A DNA stretch of 64,000 nt, taken from positions 316,448-380,447 of the forward strand of contig NZ_JADIZJ010000005.1 of assembly GCF_016704835.1 (NCBI RefSeq), given 5' to 3'. How positions within the stretch are numbered: position 1 is the first letter of the stretch; every line of letters starts with the position of its first letter. Source of the stretch: Sphingopyxis sp. (lineage in GTDB: Bacteria > Pseudomonadota > Alphaproteobacteria > Sphingomonadales > Sphingomonadaceae). This document shows positions 1 to 8,384 of the stretch, in pieces. The notes under the pieces are model-generated. The model saw nothing but the letters and a program-made list of their open reading frames with translations. It ran no database searches and had not been told where the DNA came from. A program made the translations under genes and the position numbers.

Positions 1-924
1 GATCGTCGACGACCCTGCGACCCCTGCGCGCGTCGGGCTGGTCCATTTGGCGGTGGCGCCGACCTCTTCTTTTTTGGTCACTGCAACGGTCGCCTCGGCG
101 GCGACCTTCTGCTCCTTTTCGTCCAGCTGGCAGGCAATCTCGGCGACGAGCACCGCGCCGAACAGCCCCGAGACCGCGGTACCGATGCCTTTCAGCCCCG
201 CGGCACTCCCCGCGACGCCGCCGATCAACCCGCCGAGCGCCCCGCCGCGTTTGCGGGCGCGCTTGCATTTGGCTTCGGGGTTGGCGCCGTCGGCGCGTTT
301 CGCCTCGTCGCCCTTTTTCTTCGCGGGCTTGTCAGCGTTTTCGGGCGCCGCGACCGCGGCAACCGCCGCGCGAGCCGGATAGCCGTTGCAGCCGGTGTTG
401 AAGCAGAAGCGGTCGGCCAGATAAGCGCGATCGGTCTGATATTGCGCCTCCATCCCGCGATAGGCGGCAAGGTTTGCTCCTTCTGGATTGGAGGCCGCAT
501 GTTCAGCCATCACGGTCTGGAAGAAGCGATACTGGGTGTCCGCCGAATAGCGTTTGTTGGCGCCGACCTGGGTCGAATAGAGCGACGACAAGGCGTCCTG
601 ATAGGTAATCATCGCCTGGCGATAGGGCAGCATTTTTTGGCGATAATAGGTGTCGATCGCGACGGTGCAGCGGTTGATTGCCTTGGCCTGATCAAACGGG
701 GCATCTATCTTGCGGTAATCTTCGCGGCAGCCCGGATAGCTGTCGGTATCGAGCGTCGGTCGTACCGGTAGCGCGGGCAACGGCGGTTCTGCGACCGCCG
801 GCGGGACATAGGCTTTGTCGCCCTCGCCCGGTGGGCTCTGCCATGCGGCGGCAACGGCGCTGCTGGACAGCAACGCGACGCCGATGACGACGAGCATCGT
901 CTTATGTCGCAACTTCGTCCGCAT
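1..924 (-). CDS. Exported glycine-zipper protein, cut by the window edge
   Basis: A minus-strand frame opens at ATG 924 and stays open to base 1, so 308 residues are visible and the C-terminus is missing. The N-terminus is a signal peptide (basic start, hydrophobic core, end near Ala-Val-Ala-Ala-Ala). The middle has many Tyr, Gln and Cys residues, followed by an Ala/Lys-rich linker. Around residues 220-250 there is a run of small residues with GG spaced every three to four positions (GGALGGLIGGVAG), the pattern of a glycine-zipper membrane hairpin. A GGGG Shine-Dalgarno stretch lies before the ATG. The family is not named further; envelope location is inferred from the signal peptide and the zipper. 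Confidence 0.7.
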   Translation of the reverse strand, partial: MRTKLRHKTMLVVIGVALLSSSAVAAAWQSPPGEGDKAYVPPAVAEPPLPALPVRPTLDTDSYPGCREDYRKIDAPFDQAKAINRCTVAIDTYYRQKMLPYRQAMITYQDALSSLYSTQVGANKRYSADTQYRFFQTVMAEHAASNPEGANLAAYRGMEAQYQTDRAYLADRFCFNTGCNGYPARAAVAAVAAPENADKPAKKKGDEAKRADGANPEAKCKRARKRGGALGGLIGGVAGSAAGLKGIGTAVSGLFGAVLVAEIACQLDEKEQKVAAEATVAVTKKEEVGATAKWTSPTRAGVAGSSTI

Positions 925-1082
925 CCCATATCCCCCAACCCCTGTACTTCAAAGGTTAGGCTCGAATAGTCGCCCCCACAAGCTTGGTCAGTGACGCCGA
1001 TCATACCGCCGCGTCCCCTTCCAGCGATATTGTTTTGATCCGGACGGTGGATTAGGATCAAGATCGAATTGGGAGGGGTGGC

Positions 1083-1799
1083 ATGCGCAGCTGGATCAAA
1101 TCGGTCACCACACTCGCGGCGATTCTGGCATGCACCGCCGCGACACCGCCGGGCATGGATCCGGACAATCCGACATGCCCCGACAAACCCAATTGGTCCG
1201 ATTACAAAACGATGGTGCTGACGCCGTTCAAGCGCAGCGGCGAAACGGTGCTCCTCGCCGAAGGCCGCGTCGACAGCGAGCTGCCGGCGCGGCTCGAAAA
1301 AGTGCTGACCGACAATCCGTCGATCAGCGAGATCTGGATTCGTTCGCCGGGCGGTGATGCGCGCGCCGGCAATGCCGCGGGCCTGCTGATCCGCAAATTC
1401 AGCAAACAGCGCCAGATGATCACCCGCATCCCGGCGGGATGGACATGTTTCAGCGCCTGCAATTTTGTATTCATGGGCGGCCGCGCCCGCACAATCGATC
1501 CGGGTGGCCATTTCATGGTCCATATGTTCACGATGACCGGCGACAAGGACGCGATTCAGTCGAGCGTCGCGCTCGGCACCGAATCCACGACTGAACTGAT
1601 CAGCGATGTCGAGCGCGAAGCCGCGCTCATGGCGACCGAGGATAATGACCTGCTCATCCGCCTCGACGTCTCACGCGATTTGCTGTCCGACATCATGTAC
1701 CGGCAGAAAGCCGTCGCGACAGGCAGCGACCGTTCGACGCGCCGCTGCCTGTCGCGCAAGGAAGCGCTGAAATACAATGTCGTCAACGTCGACGATTAG
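1083..1799 (+). CDS. Periplasmic Clp/crotonase-fold protein (COG3904-like)
   Basis: This 238-residue protein starts with a short signal peptide. The body follows the Clp/crotonase fold of predicted periplasmic proteins: a strand ending in RSPGGDA (residues 88-93), then an oxyanion-helix motif CFSACNFVFMGG with candidate nucleophile Ser124, and a His at 147 in FMVHMF. These could be the Ser/His of a serine-protease-like site, but proteolysis is inference. Cys pairs (32 with 122, 126 or a late Cys) suggest periplasmic disulfides. Its stop overlaps the convergent corC stop by four bases. A GGAGGGG ribosome site precedes the ATG. Confidence 0.75.
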   Translation: MRSWIKSVTTLAAILACTAATPPGMDPDNPTCPDKPNWSDYKTMVLTPFKRSGETVLLAEGRVDSELPARLEKVLTDNPSISEIWIRSPGGDARAGNAAGLLIRKFSKQRQMITRIPAGWTCFSACNFVFMGGRARTIDPGGHFMVHMFTMTGDKDAIQSSVALGTESTTELISDVEREAALMATEDNDLLIRLDVSRDLLSDIMYRQKAVATGSDRSTRRCLSRKEALKYNVVNVDD

Positions 1800-2731
1800 T
1801 CGCCGGTTTCGGACGGCGCTTCCAGATTGACGACGACCGGCGGATGCAGGCGCAGGCGATGGACGCGGCGCTCGTCGGCCTCGGTTATTTCGATACGCCA
1901 TCCGCTGGGGTGAAGCAGAATTTCTCCAACCTCGGGGACATGCCCTGCGAGCACTGCGGCAAGGCCGCCGAGCGTGTCGACATCTTCGTCGATCTCGGCG
2001 AGCCGCGGGTCGATTGCCTCGCCGATATCGTCGAGCTCGGCCCGCGCATCGGCGTTCCAACAGCCGTCGTCGCCGGGAACAAACAGCGCGGTCGGCTCGT
2101 CGTCATGCTCATCCTCGATCTCGCCAACGATTTCCTCGACCAGATCCTCGATCGTCAGCAGCCCTTCGGTACCCGAATATTCGTCGATGACGATCGCCAG
2201 ATGGGTGCGCTTGGCGCGCATTTCGGCAAGCAGGTCGAGCACCCCCATCGACTGGGGTACATATAGCGGCTGGCGCAGCAAGTCGATCATCGGCGGTGGC
2301 GGGCGCCCCTCAGCAAGCACCGCAAACACATCCTTGACGTGGATCATCCCGACCACTTCGTCGAGATTTTCGCGGTAAACCGGCAGGCGGCTATGTCCCG
2401 CCTCTGCAAATTGCGCGAGGATTTCGGTAAAGCTGGCGCTTTCGGGGATGGCGATGATGTCGGCGCGCGGCACGGCGACATCGTCGACCGTCTGTTCGCC
2501 GAAATGGAGCAGGTTGCGCAGCATCTTGCGCTCGATCGGCGACATATCGCCAACGATGTTGCTGCCGCGCCGATCGTGACCCTCTTCCTCAGCCTCGTCG
2601 ATAACGTCTTCGATCTGCTCGCGGAGCGACGGTTCCTTGTCGCCGCCGAACAGCAATGTCCGAAGCCCGGCCCACAGGCCGGATCTACTGTCCTCTTCCG
2701 ATCGGGTCGAAGATCCCTGGTCGTCGGGCAT
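1796..2731 (-). CDS. corC: CorC/hemolysin-family CBS-domain protein
   Basis: The predicted product is 311 residues. It has an acidic N-terminal region, two CBS domains (about residues 70-190, with the signature IHVKD and the DEYSGTEGLLTIEDL block that ends the second CBS) and a C-terminal CorC_HlyC transporter-associated domain ending at ETGD. There is no N-terminal transmembrane DUF21 domain, which is typical of the short CorC type linked to Mg/Co efflux and envelope maintenance. I chose ATG 2731 because GGAGGA lies 12 bases upstream and the upstream extension overlaps ybeY with no conserved sequence. It is cotranscribed with ybeY (19-base gap). The usual downstream partner lnt is not here but at 54 kb. 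Confidence 0.88.
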   Translation of the reverse strand: MPDDQGSSTRSEEDSRSGLWAGLRTLLFGGDKEPSLREQIEDVIDEAEEEGHDRRGSNIVGDMSPIERKMLRNLLHFGEQTVDDVAVPRADIIAIPESASFTEILAQFAEAGHSRLPVYRENLDEVVGMIHVKDVFAVLAEGRPPPPMIDLLRQPLYVPQSMGVLDLLAEMRAKRTHLAIVIDEYSGTEGLLTIEDLVEEIVGEIEDEHDDEPTALFVPGDDGCWNADARAELDDIGEAIDPRLAEIDEDVDTLGGLAAVLAGHVPEVGEILLHPSGWRIEITEADERRVHRLRLHPPVVVNLEAPSETGD

Positions 2732-2750
2732 ATATCTCGCGTTTCCTCCG

Positions 2751-3257
2751 TTAATCCTGATCCGCATATGGATTGGCGATGCCCAGCGATGCAAGCGCTT
2801 TCACTTCCAATGCCTCCATTGCCCCGGCGCTCGCGTCGTCCACATGATCGTAGCCGACCAGATGCAGCGTGCCATGGACGATCAAGTGCGTCGCATGGTC
2901 GGCAATTGAAATCGCCTTTTCTTCGGCTTCGCGCGCGCAAGTTTCGCGCGCCAGCACAATGTCGCCGAGCAGGATTTCGCCGTCGTCGCTGTTGGTGAGC
3001 CCGTCTAGCAAATCGTCCTGCACTTGGGGAAAAGAGAGGACGTTGGTCGGCTTATCCTTGCCCCGAAAATCGCGGTTGAGCGTCTGCACCTCGGCGTCGT
3101 TGGTCAGCCGCACCGCAACCTCGACCAGCGGCGCGGCCAGAGCGAGCGATGCAAAGGGTGTCAGCGCGAGCGCGGCAGCGACCGCTTCCGCGGCGCGCAC
3201 CTCCCAATCGAGTTCGTCAGGCCACGGGATTACGCTATGGGTTTCGACACTCAGCAC
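2751..3257 (-). CDS. ybeY: Endoribonuclease YbeY (rRNA maturation)
   Basis: The 168-residue product carries the zinc-binding signature H-x3-H-x5-H (His128, His132, His138 in HGTLHLVGYDH) and the conserved RGKDKPTNVLSFP block with Arg65, which identify the YbeY single-strand RNase needed for 16S rRNA maturation. The start is a GTG at 3257 with no clear Shine-Dalgarno sequence. The 13 bases around it match a repeat found elsewhere in this window, so the true N-terminus is uncertain. phoH, which normally precedes ybeY in this class, is absent upstream. corC follows 19 bases downstream. Confidence 0.9.
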   Translation of the reverse strand: MLSVETHSVIPWPDELDWEVRAAEAVAAALALTPFASLALAAPLVEVAVRLTNDAEVQTLNRDFRGKDKPTNVLSFPQVQDDLLDGLTNSDDGEILLGDIVLARETCAREAEEKAISIADHATHLIVHGTLHLVGYDHVDDASAGAMEALEVKALASLGIANPYADQD

Positions 3258-3370
3258 GAACGGTCTCGCGGAAGGGCAATGGCGGAAAACTGCGCAACTT
3301 CACTCGCGATTCGCGTTTTCGCGGCGGCGTTCGTCCCCGCGGGATCATCGTTGCAGGTCATGCCCCTCCG

Positions 3371-3496
3371 CTACCGCGACAAATAAATGTAGGACAGCGT
3401 TTTTTCCCATTCCGCCTCAGTCCGGTTGGAAAGCGGACGCTCCGCGACCAATGTTGGCATGATCGCAGCCCTAGCTTCTAACGTCCGCGTCGCCAT
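3371..3496 (-). CDS. Possible 41-residue small ORF
   Basis: The frame starts at ATG 3496 and ends at TAG. The peptide is charged and polar with an ending rich in Tyr and Ser (TLSYIYLSR). A GGGTGGA stretch lies directly against the ATG, which is too close for a good ribosome site. No family is recognised. Chance is a real possibility. Confidence 0.15.
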   Translation of the reverse strand: MATRTLEARAAIMPTLVAERPLSNRTEAEWEKTLSYIYLSR

Positions 3497-3911
3497 TCCA
3501 CCCATAGATGAGCCTCGGCCCTTCTGCCGCGCTTCAAAGATCGGTGACGTTTGCCGTCGCTACGCTACGAGAGGGGGGAATCTCCTCTAATATGAGCTCA
3601 GGCGAACAGTTCGGTCTGCAAATGGCGACCAAATGTCTCGGGCAGACACCAATCGCTGCGCTGAGGCACAAAATATATCGCTGTCGGTAGCGCGGCTCGA
3701 ACGTCCTGCGGTATCCGTTCCCGATCTCATGGACGCCAACATACGGGTGACTGCCGACGCAATAAGATACAGCCTGAAAACTAATGCCCAATAGGAGAAT
3801 GCTGGACGCGGGCGTTGAGTTAACGTCAAATGTCGACGCGCCTCTATCAAGATGGGTGGACCAGATCCTGAGTACTCTGCAGCCTCGACCAGATGCGGCC
3901 ACCCACAACCA

Positions 3912-3989
3912 CGTCATCCCGGCGAAAGCCGGGATCTCGCCGGTGCGTAAATCCGAGAGGTTGAGACCCCGGTCTTCGCCGGGATGACG
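3912..3989. repeat. Intergenic palindromic repeat, CGTCATCCCGGCGAA type
   Basis: The left arm CGTCATCCCGGCGAA (3912-3926) is the exact reverse complement of TTCGCCGGGATGACG (3975-3989). About 48 bases of less conserved sequence lie between. The half-site CGTCATCCCGGCGAA appears again alone at 24621-24635, and related arms occur at 15567. This is a REP/BIME-like element of the kind common between genes in sphingomonads. Confidence 0.75.
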
Positions 3990-4035
3990 AAATGGGAAAG
4001 GCCCCTTCCTACTCCAATGCGGCCCTTTCGACGTG

Positions 4036-4278
4036 CTACTTGATCTTGTCGCGGTTCGCGTAAAGCAACGCCGCAATCACCGCCGCCGAACCGATGCCCA
4101 AGCCCGCCGCGGCGGCGGTTTTCCAACCGGCGCGCTTGCCCTTTGCGGCTTCCTGATCAGCCTTTTCGGTCGCCTCAGCAGCCTCGCGCTGCTGTTGCCG
4201 CTCGCGTGCGGCGCGCAGCACTTCGTTTTCTTCCTGATCGTCGTTTTGCGGCGGGGGAGGTGGCACTTGGTCGGTCAT
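4036..4278 (-). CDS. Small C-terminally anchored membrane protein
   Basis: The predicted product is 80 residues. It begins with a proline-rich stretch (QVPPPPP), continues with a charged, probably helical Glu/Arg/Gln region and ends with one transmembrane segment (AAAAGLGIGSAAVIAALLY) followed by NRDKIK. I chose ATG 4278, 22 bases after the ald stop, because upstream residues are within ald. No function is recognised. The distance suggests it is read through from ald. Confidence 0.6.
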   Translation of the reverse strand: MTDQVPPPPPQNDDQEENEVLRAARERQQQREAAEATEKADQEAAKGKRAGWKTAAAAGLGIGSAAVIAALLYANRDKIK

Positions 4279-4300
4279 CGTCTCGTCTATGTCCTTGTTG

Positions 4301-5416
4301 TCAGGCGAGCGCCTGTTCGACAGGCACATAATCGGTTCCAATGGCTTGTGCCACGGCTTCGAATGTTACCTTACCATTCCATACGTTCAAGCCCTGCGAA
4401 AGATGCACATCGCGGCGGAGCGCTTCTTTCCACCCCAGATCGGCGATACGCAGCGCGTGCGGCAGGGTGACGTTGTTGAGCGCATAAGTGCTCGTGCGCG
4501 CGACCGCGCCGGGCATGTTGGCGACCGCATAATGAACGATTCCATCGACGACATAGGTCGGGTCGGCGTGGGTCGTTGCGTGGCTGGTTTCAAAACAGCC
4601 GCCCTGATCGATCGCGACGTCGACGAGCACCGATCCGGCCTGCATCGTGCCGAGCATGTCGCGGGTGACGAGCTTGGGCGCCTCGGCGCCGGGGATCAGC
4701 ACCGCGCCGATGACAAGATCAGCCTCGGCCACGCATTCAGCGAGGTTGGCGCGGTTCGAGAATCGCGTCTTGGCGCGCGATTCGAAGAAGGTACCGACGC
4801 GTTCAAGCACTTCGGGATCGCGGTCGAGGATGGTGACGTCGGCGCCAAGCCCCGCCGCCATCTGTGCCGCGTTGAAACCGACGACGCCGCCGCCGATCAC
4901 GCACACCTTGCCCGGCGCAACGCCGGGGACGCCGCCGAGCAGCACGCCGCGGCCGCCATGCGCCTTTTCGAGCGCGGTCGCGCCCGCCTGGATCGACATA
5001 CGGCCCGCGACCTGGCTCATCGGCTTCAAGAGCGGCAAGCCTCCGTGCGGGCTGGTGACGGTTTCATAGGCGATGCAGACGGCGCCCGATTTCATCAGGT
5101 CGCGCGTCTGGTCGGGATCGGGGGCAAGATGCAGATAGGTGTAGAGGATCTGGCCCTCGCGCAGCATCGCGCGCTCGCCGGGTTGCGGCTCCTTGACCTT
5201 GACCACCATGTCGCAAGTCGCGAAAATCTCTTCCGCCGTCTGGACGATCTCGGCGCCCGCCTCGACATAGAAACGGTCGTGCGCGCCAATGCCTTCGCCC
5301 GCACCCGTCTGCACCAGCACCCGGTGACCGTGGACGGTCAGTTCGCGCGCGCTTTCAGGGGTCAGCCCGACGCGATATTCGTGGTTCTTGATTTCCTTGG
5401 GGGTGCCGATGATCAT
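4301..5416 (-). CDS. ald: Alanine dehydrogenase
   Basis: The 371-residue protein matches the alanine dehydrogenase family over its full length. It catalyses reversible NAD-dependent oxidative deamination of L-alanine to pyruvate and ammonia. Visible key residues sit at the family positions: Arg15, Lys75, His96 and Asp270 for substrate and catalysis, and the Rossmann motif GGGVVG at 175-180 with Asp198 for NAD. The gene diverges from an Lrp/AsnC-type regulator, the usual arrangement for alanine-inducible ald. A small membrane-protein gene follows after 22 bases. Confidence 0.95.
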   Translation of the reverse strand: MIIGTPKEIKNHEYRVGLTPESARELTVHGHRVLVQTGAGEGIGAHDRFYVEAGAEIVQTAEEIFATCDMVVKVKEPQPGERAMLREGQILYTYLHLAPDPDQTRDLMKSGAVCIAYETVTSPHGGLPLLKPMSQVAGRMSIQAGATALEKAHGGRGVLLGGVPGVAPGKVCVIGGGVVGFNAAQMAAGLGADVTILDRDPEVLERVGTFFESRAKTRFSNRANLAECVAEADLVIGAVLIPGAEAPKLVTRDMLGTMQAGSVLVDVAIDQGGCFETSHATTHADPTYVVDGIVHYAVANMPGAVARTSTYALNNVTLPHALRIADLGWKEALRRDVHLSQGLNVWNGKVTFEAVAQAIGTDYVPVEQALA

Positions 5417-5536
5417 TGTCGCTCTCCATGGGTTCGCCGCCGGTCGCGCTGTCCGGCGCCGCGTCGTTCATGCTGCGCCTGATAGCAGAAACGCGGCGCG
5501 AGGTGCTTGCATATCGCTGCTGGATTCGCGATAAAT

Positions 5537-5579
5537 ACGCACAATAATAGCGTAATACTGCCCAAGGACGCACAATGAT
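5537..5579. promoter_or_regulatory. Direct repeat in the ald/lrp divergent promoter, candidate operator
   Basis: The 12-mer ACGCACAATRAT occurs at 5537-5548 and again at 5568-5579 on the same strand, with one difference, 31 bases apart (about three helical turns). The second copy covers the regulator's start codon at 5575. The placement suits cooperative binding by the divergent Lrp-type regulator and its autorepression. Binding is inferred from position only. Confidence 0.45.
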
Positions 5580-6048
5580 TGATCGAATCGACCATAAGCT
5601 CCTCGACATGCTTCAACGGCATGGTCCGCGACCCGCCGCCGAGCTGGGCGAAGCGGTTGGCCTGTCGGCGTCGGCGTGCCATCGCCGCATCCGCGCGCTC
5701 GAGGCGGCGGGGATCATCACCGGTTATGCCGCGCGGCTGGCTCCCGAGCGCATCGGGCTCGGCCTCGACGTATTTGTCGACATCAGCCTGACGTCGCAGA
5801 GCGAAGAGGCGCTGACCGCATTCGAAAGCGCGGTTAAAAGCTTCGACGAGATCCTCGAATGCCAGCTGCTCTCGGGCGCTTCCGATTACCGGCTGCGCGT
5901 TGCGGCGCGCAACGTTGCCGATTTCGACCGGTTGCATCGCCACTGCCTGTCGCGCCTGCCTGGCGTTGCCGCGATGCACAGCGCCTTTGCGCTGCGCACG
6001 ATCAAGGCGTTCGAGGGTTATCCGGTGCCTTCGGGCGACGCGTACTAG
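5575..6048 (+). CDS. Lrp/AsnC-family transcriptional regulator
   Basis: This 157-residue protein has the standard two-part architecture: an N-terminal winged helix-turn-helix (residues about 4-62, with LGEAVGLSASACHRRIRALEAAGII) and a C-terminal RAM/AsnC ligand-binding domain. Family length is 150-165. It faces ald across a 158-base intergenic region containing a direct repeat, so it is probably the alanine-responsive activator/repressor of ald (AldR-like). That assignment rests on context. Confidence 0.9.
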   Translation: MIDRIDHKLLDMLQRHGPRPAAELGEAVGLSASACHRRIRALEAAGIITGYAARLAPERIGLGLDVFVDISLTSQSEEALTAFESAVKSFDEILECQLLSGASDYRLRVAARNVADFDRLHRHCLSRLPGVAAMHSAFALRTIKAFEGYPVPSGDAY

Positions 6049-6174
6049 GCCTAAGAAACCCTGCTCTGGTTAACGCGCAATTTACCAAAGGGCCGCATAC
6101 CCCGGTCATATGTATGGCGGACGATGTCGAGCGTCAGACTCGCTCCGCGTTGGATCGATCAGGGAAGCAGGATC

Positions 6175-7527
6175 ATGGTGAAGGAAAATCCGATTCATAA
6201 GCAGCAAATCGACCCGATTTCGATGGCCGAACGCTTCCCCTATTACGACCTCGACGGCCTGCTCGCCGCCAACGCCGCCGAAATCCACGCGATCATCGCC
6301 GGCCGCGAAGAAGCCGTTGCGCGTGCCTATTGGGACGCGTTCAATGCGCTGCCCAGCGTCGAGCGCGCGGTCGAAGGCGAACTGCTCGCTTCATACATCC
6401 GCGGCAGCGCTCGGCATACCGACGTCAAATATGCCGACGCCGCCGGACAGGAAGTTGCGACCATCGCCTGCCAGAACGCGCACATGGCGCGGCGCGTCAA
6501 ATTGCCGCTCGCTTCCGTCATGTCGTGCATCGCCGAAAGCCAGCGACTGACGATCGACTATGTCGTTGCGGCGTGCATCGACGATGCGGCGCGACTGGCG
6601 CGGCTGACCAGCGCGGTCAACCGGCTGGCGCTACTCGAATTCGACATCATGCAGCGCTACGCCGAAAAGCTCGACCGCGCGGTGATTTCCAGCGAGCGCC
6701 AGACGCTTGCAGGTGATTTCGACCGCTCGATCGCCTCGCTCGTGCAGGACACCGACGGGGTGCGCGAGCAGCTCGCCAGGCAGGCGGCCTCGGCCGACCA
6801 GGCAGCGAAGGGGATGATCGCCAAGACCAGCGAAGTCGCCGCTGCGTCCGAACAATCGGCGATGGCGATGCGCGAAGCCGCCTCGACCGCCGCGGGCCTG
6901 ATCCGCGCGATCGAGGATGCGCGCAGCGAGGTCGAAGCGTCGGCCAGCATCGCCACCCGCGCCTCCGAACAGGCTGGCGAAGCGGTCGCGATGTCCGAAA
7001 CGCTGTCGCACCACGCCGAATCGATCGAATCGATCCTGGGCCTGATCCGCGAGATCGCCGGCCAGACCAACCTGCTCGCGCTCAACGCCACGATCGAGGC
7101 CGCGCGCGCCGGCGAATCGGGCCGCGGCTTTGCCGTCGTCGCGCAAGAGGTGAAAAGCCTGGCAAACGAAACCGCGCGCGCCACCGACGATATCGCGGGC
7201 AAGATCACCGCGATCCAGCAGGCCACGCGCGGGTCGGTGACCGCCAACCAGTCGATCAAGGCGACGATCGTCGAAGTCCAGCAGTCGGCGCAGCGCATCC
7301 GCGATGCGATGGACGCGCAGGCACAGACGGTCACCTCGATCACCGCCGCCGTCGACGAAACCGCGCTCGCTGCCGACTCGATGTCCTCGACGATCGCCAG
7401 CATCCGCAACGATTCTGGCATGGTAGCGAGCGAAATCAGCGTGCTCAGCCAGGAATTCGGCAAGATGGGTGGCCGCTTGCAGCAACTGGAACAGGCCGCG
7501 AGCGAATTCAGCCGCAGGGTTGCTTGA
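6175..7527 (+). CDS. Soluble methyl-accepting chemotaxis protein with globin-like sensor
   Basis: The product is 450 residues from ATG 6175 (AGGA-type ribosome site) and has no transmembrane segment. Residues about 20-160 resemble the globin-coupled-sensor domain: helical, with NAHMARRVKLP placing His103 where the proximal haem ligand of HemAT-type sensors lies. The C-terminal half is a long coiled-coil signalling domain with the conserved hairpin tip (IREIAGQTNLLALNATIEAA, then GRGFAVVAQEV). It probably signals cytoplasmic oxygen or redox state to a CheA located elsewhere. No che genes are adjacent. Haem binding is inference; an upstream in-frame start at 6124 is less likely. Confidence 0.8.
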   Translation: MVKENPIHKQQIDPISMAERFPYYDLDGLLAANAAEIHAIIAGREEAVARAYWDAFNALPSVERAVEGELLASYIRGSARHTDVKYADAAGQEVATIACQNAHMARRVKLPLASVMSCIAESQRLTIDYVVAACIDDAARLARLTSAVNRLALLEFDIMQRYAEKLDRAVISSERQTLAGDFDRSIASLVQDTDGVREQLARQAASADQAAKGMIAKTSEVAAASEQSAMAMREAASTAAGLIRAIEDARSEVEASASIATRASEQAGEAVAMSETLSHHAESIESILGLIREIAGQTNLLALNATIEAARAGESGRGFAVVAQEVKSLANETARATDDIAGKITAIQQATRGSVTANQSIKATIVEVQQSAQRIRDAMDAQAQTVTSITAAVDETALAADSMSSTIASIRNDSGMVASEISVLSQEFGKMGGRLQQLEQAASEFSRRVA

Positions 7528-7546
7528 TTTGGCCCGTCTTTGAATT

Positions 7547-7625
7547 CGTTCGTGCTGAGCCTGTCAAAGCACCGGCCTTCCTTTGCGGCACCGAACGAAA
7601 TAACAGCCCTTTGACAAGCACAGGG
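7547..7625. repeat. Intergenic mosaic palindromic repeat, CGTTCGTGCTGAG type
   Basis: CGTTCG (7547-7552) pairs with CGAACG (7592-7597), and TGTCAAAG (7562-7569) pairs with CTTTGACA (7609-7616). The 13-base head CGTTCGTGCTGAG is identical to the sequence around the ybeY start codon (complement of 3250-3263) and resembles the head of the repeat at 50290. It fills most of the gap between the chemoreceptor and SDR genes. Confidence 0.6.
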
Positions 7626-7688
7626 CGATTGGAGTTTTTTTGACCAGTCTTTTGCACTGACGCGCGCTCACCGTTAGAGACGCACCCC

Positions 7689-8381
7689 ATGCACACCCAC
7701 ATCCTGATCACCGGCGCCAGCCGCGGCATCGGCGCCGCGGTCGCCACGGCGTTGACCGCCGACACCATCAAAATGGTCGCGCTGTCCAGCGCCGACGGCG
7801 ACCTCGCCAATCCAGCGACCCCCGAGCGGCTGTGGCAGACGAGCCTCGACCGCCTAGACGGCCGCGTCGACGTGCTGGTGAACAATGCCGGAGTATTCGA
7901 GGCGAACCCCCTCGACAACGCCGACGCCGACTGGCTCGCGAACTGGAACCGCACGCTCCAGATCAATCTGACCGCCAGCGCCGACCTCTGCCGCCGCGCC
8001 GTCCTGCACTGGCAAGCGCGCCAGGCGGCAGGCCGCATCGTCAACATCGCCAGTCGCGCCGCGCATCGCGGCGACAGCCCCGCACACTGGCACTATGCCG
8101 CGTCGAAGGCGGGCATGGTCGCGATGACGAAGACAATTGCGCGCGGCTATGCAAAGGATGGCATTCTCGCCTTCGCGATCTGCCCCGGCTTCACGATGAC
8201 CGGCATGGCCGACGAGTATCTCGCGAGCCGCGGCGGCGACACATTGCTCGCTGACATTCCCTTGGGCCGTGTCGCCATGCCGGGCGAAGTCGCCGAAATG
8301 GCGCGCTGGTGCGCGCTCGATGCCCCCGCGTCGATGACCGGGGCCGTGCTCGATGTGAATGGCGCCAGCTATGTGCGCTAA
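7689..8381 (+). CDS. Short-chain dehydrogenase/reductase
   Basis: A classical SDR of 230 residues with the nucleotide-binding motif TGASRGIG (8-15), NNAG (65-68), a catalytic Ser near 122 and the YAASK motif giving Tyr136/Lys140. It ends with the usual SDR strand before GASYVR. The substrate cannot be told. It lies 3 bases before prmA, so the two are probably cotranscribed. In this class an SDR next to prmA is not diagnostic of a pathway. Confidence 0.88.
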   Translation: MHTHILITGASRGIGAAVATALTADTIKMVALSSADGDLANPATPERLWQTSLDRLDGRVDVLVNNAGVFEANPLDNADADWLANWNRTLQINLTASADLCRRAVLHWQARQAAGRIVNIASRAAHRGDSPAHWHYAASKAGMVAMTKTIARGYAKDGILAFAICPGFTMTGMADEYLASRGGDTLLADIPLGRVAMPGEVAEMARWCALDAPASMTGAVLDVNGASYVR

Positions 8382-8384
8382 GCG

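Larger units (their letters stand above)
3258..4035. other. Gene-poor gap upstream of ybeY
   Basis: About 780 bases lie between ybeY and the ald-linked small gene. No frame here shows recognisable protein similarity, and the longest ones run through a palindromic repeat. The gap contains one possible 41-codon minus-strand frame (3371-3496), the repeat at 3912-3989 and otherwise AT-richer sequence than its flanks. The usual upstream neighbour of ybeY, phoH, is not here, so the gap may contain a rearrangement junction. Confidence 0.5.

Noticed and set aside
3534..4076. 180-codon minus-strand frame upstream of ybeY
   Set aside because: It is translated through the palindromic repeat at 3912-3989, giving the known false peptide HPGEDRG...PAFAGMT.
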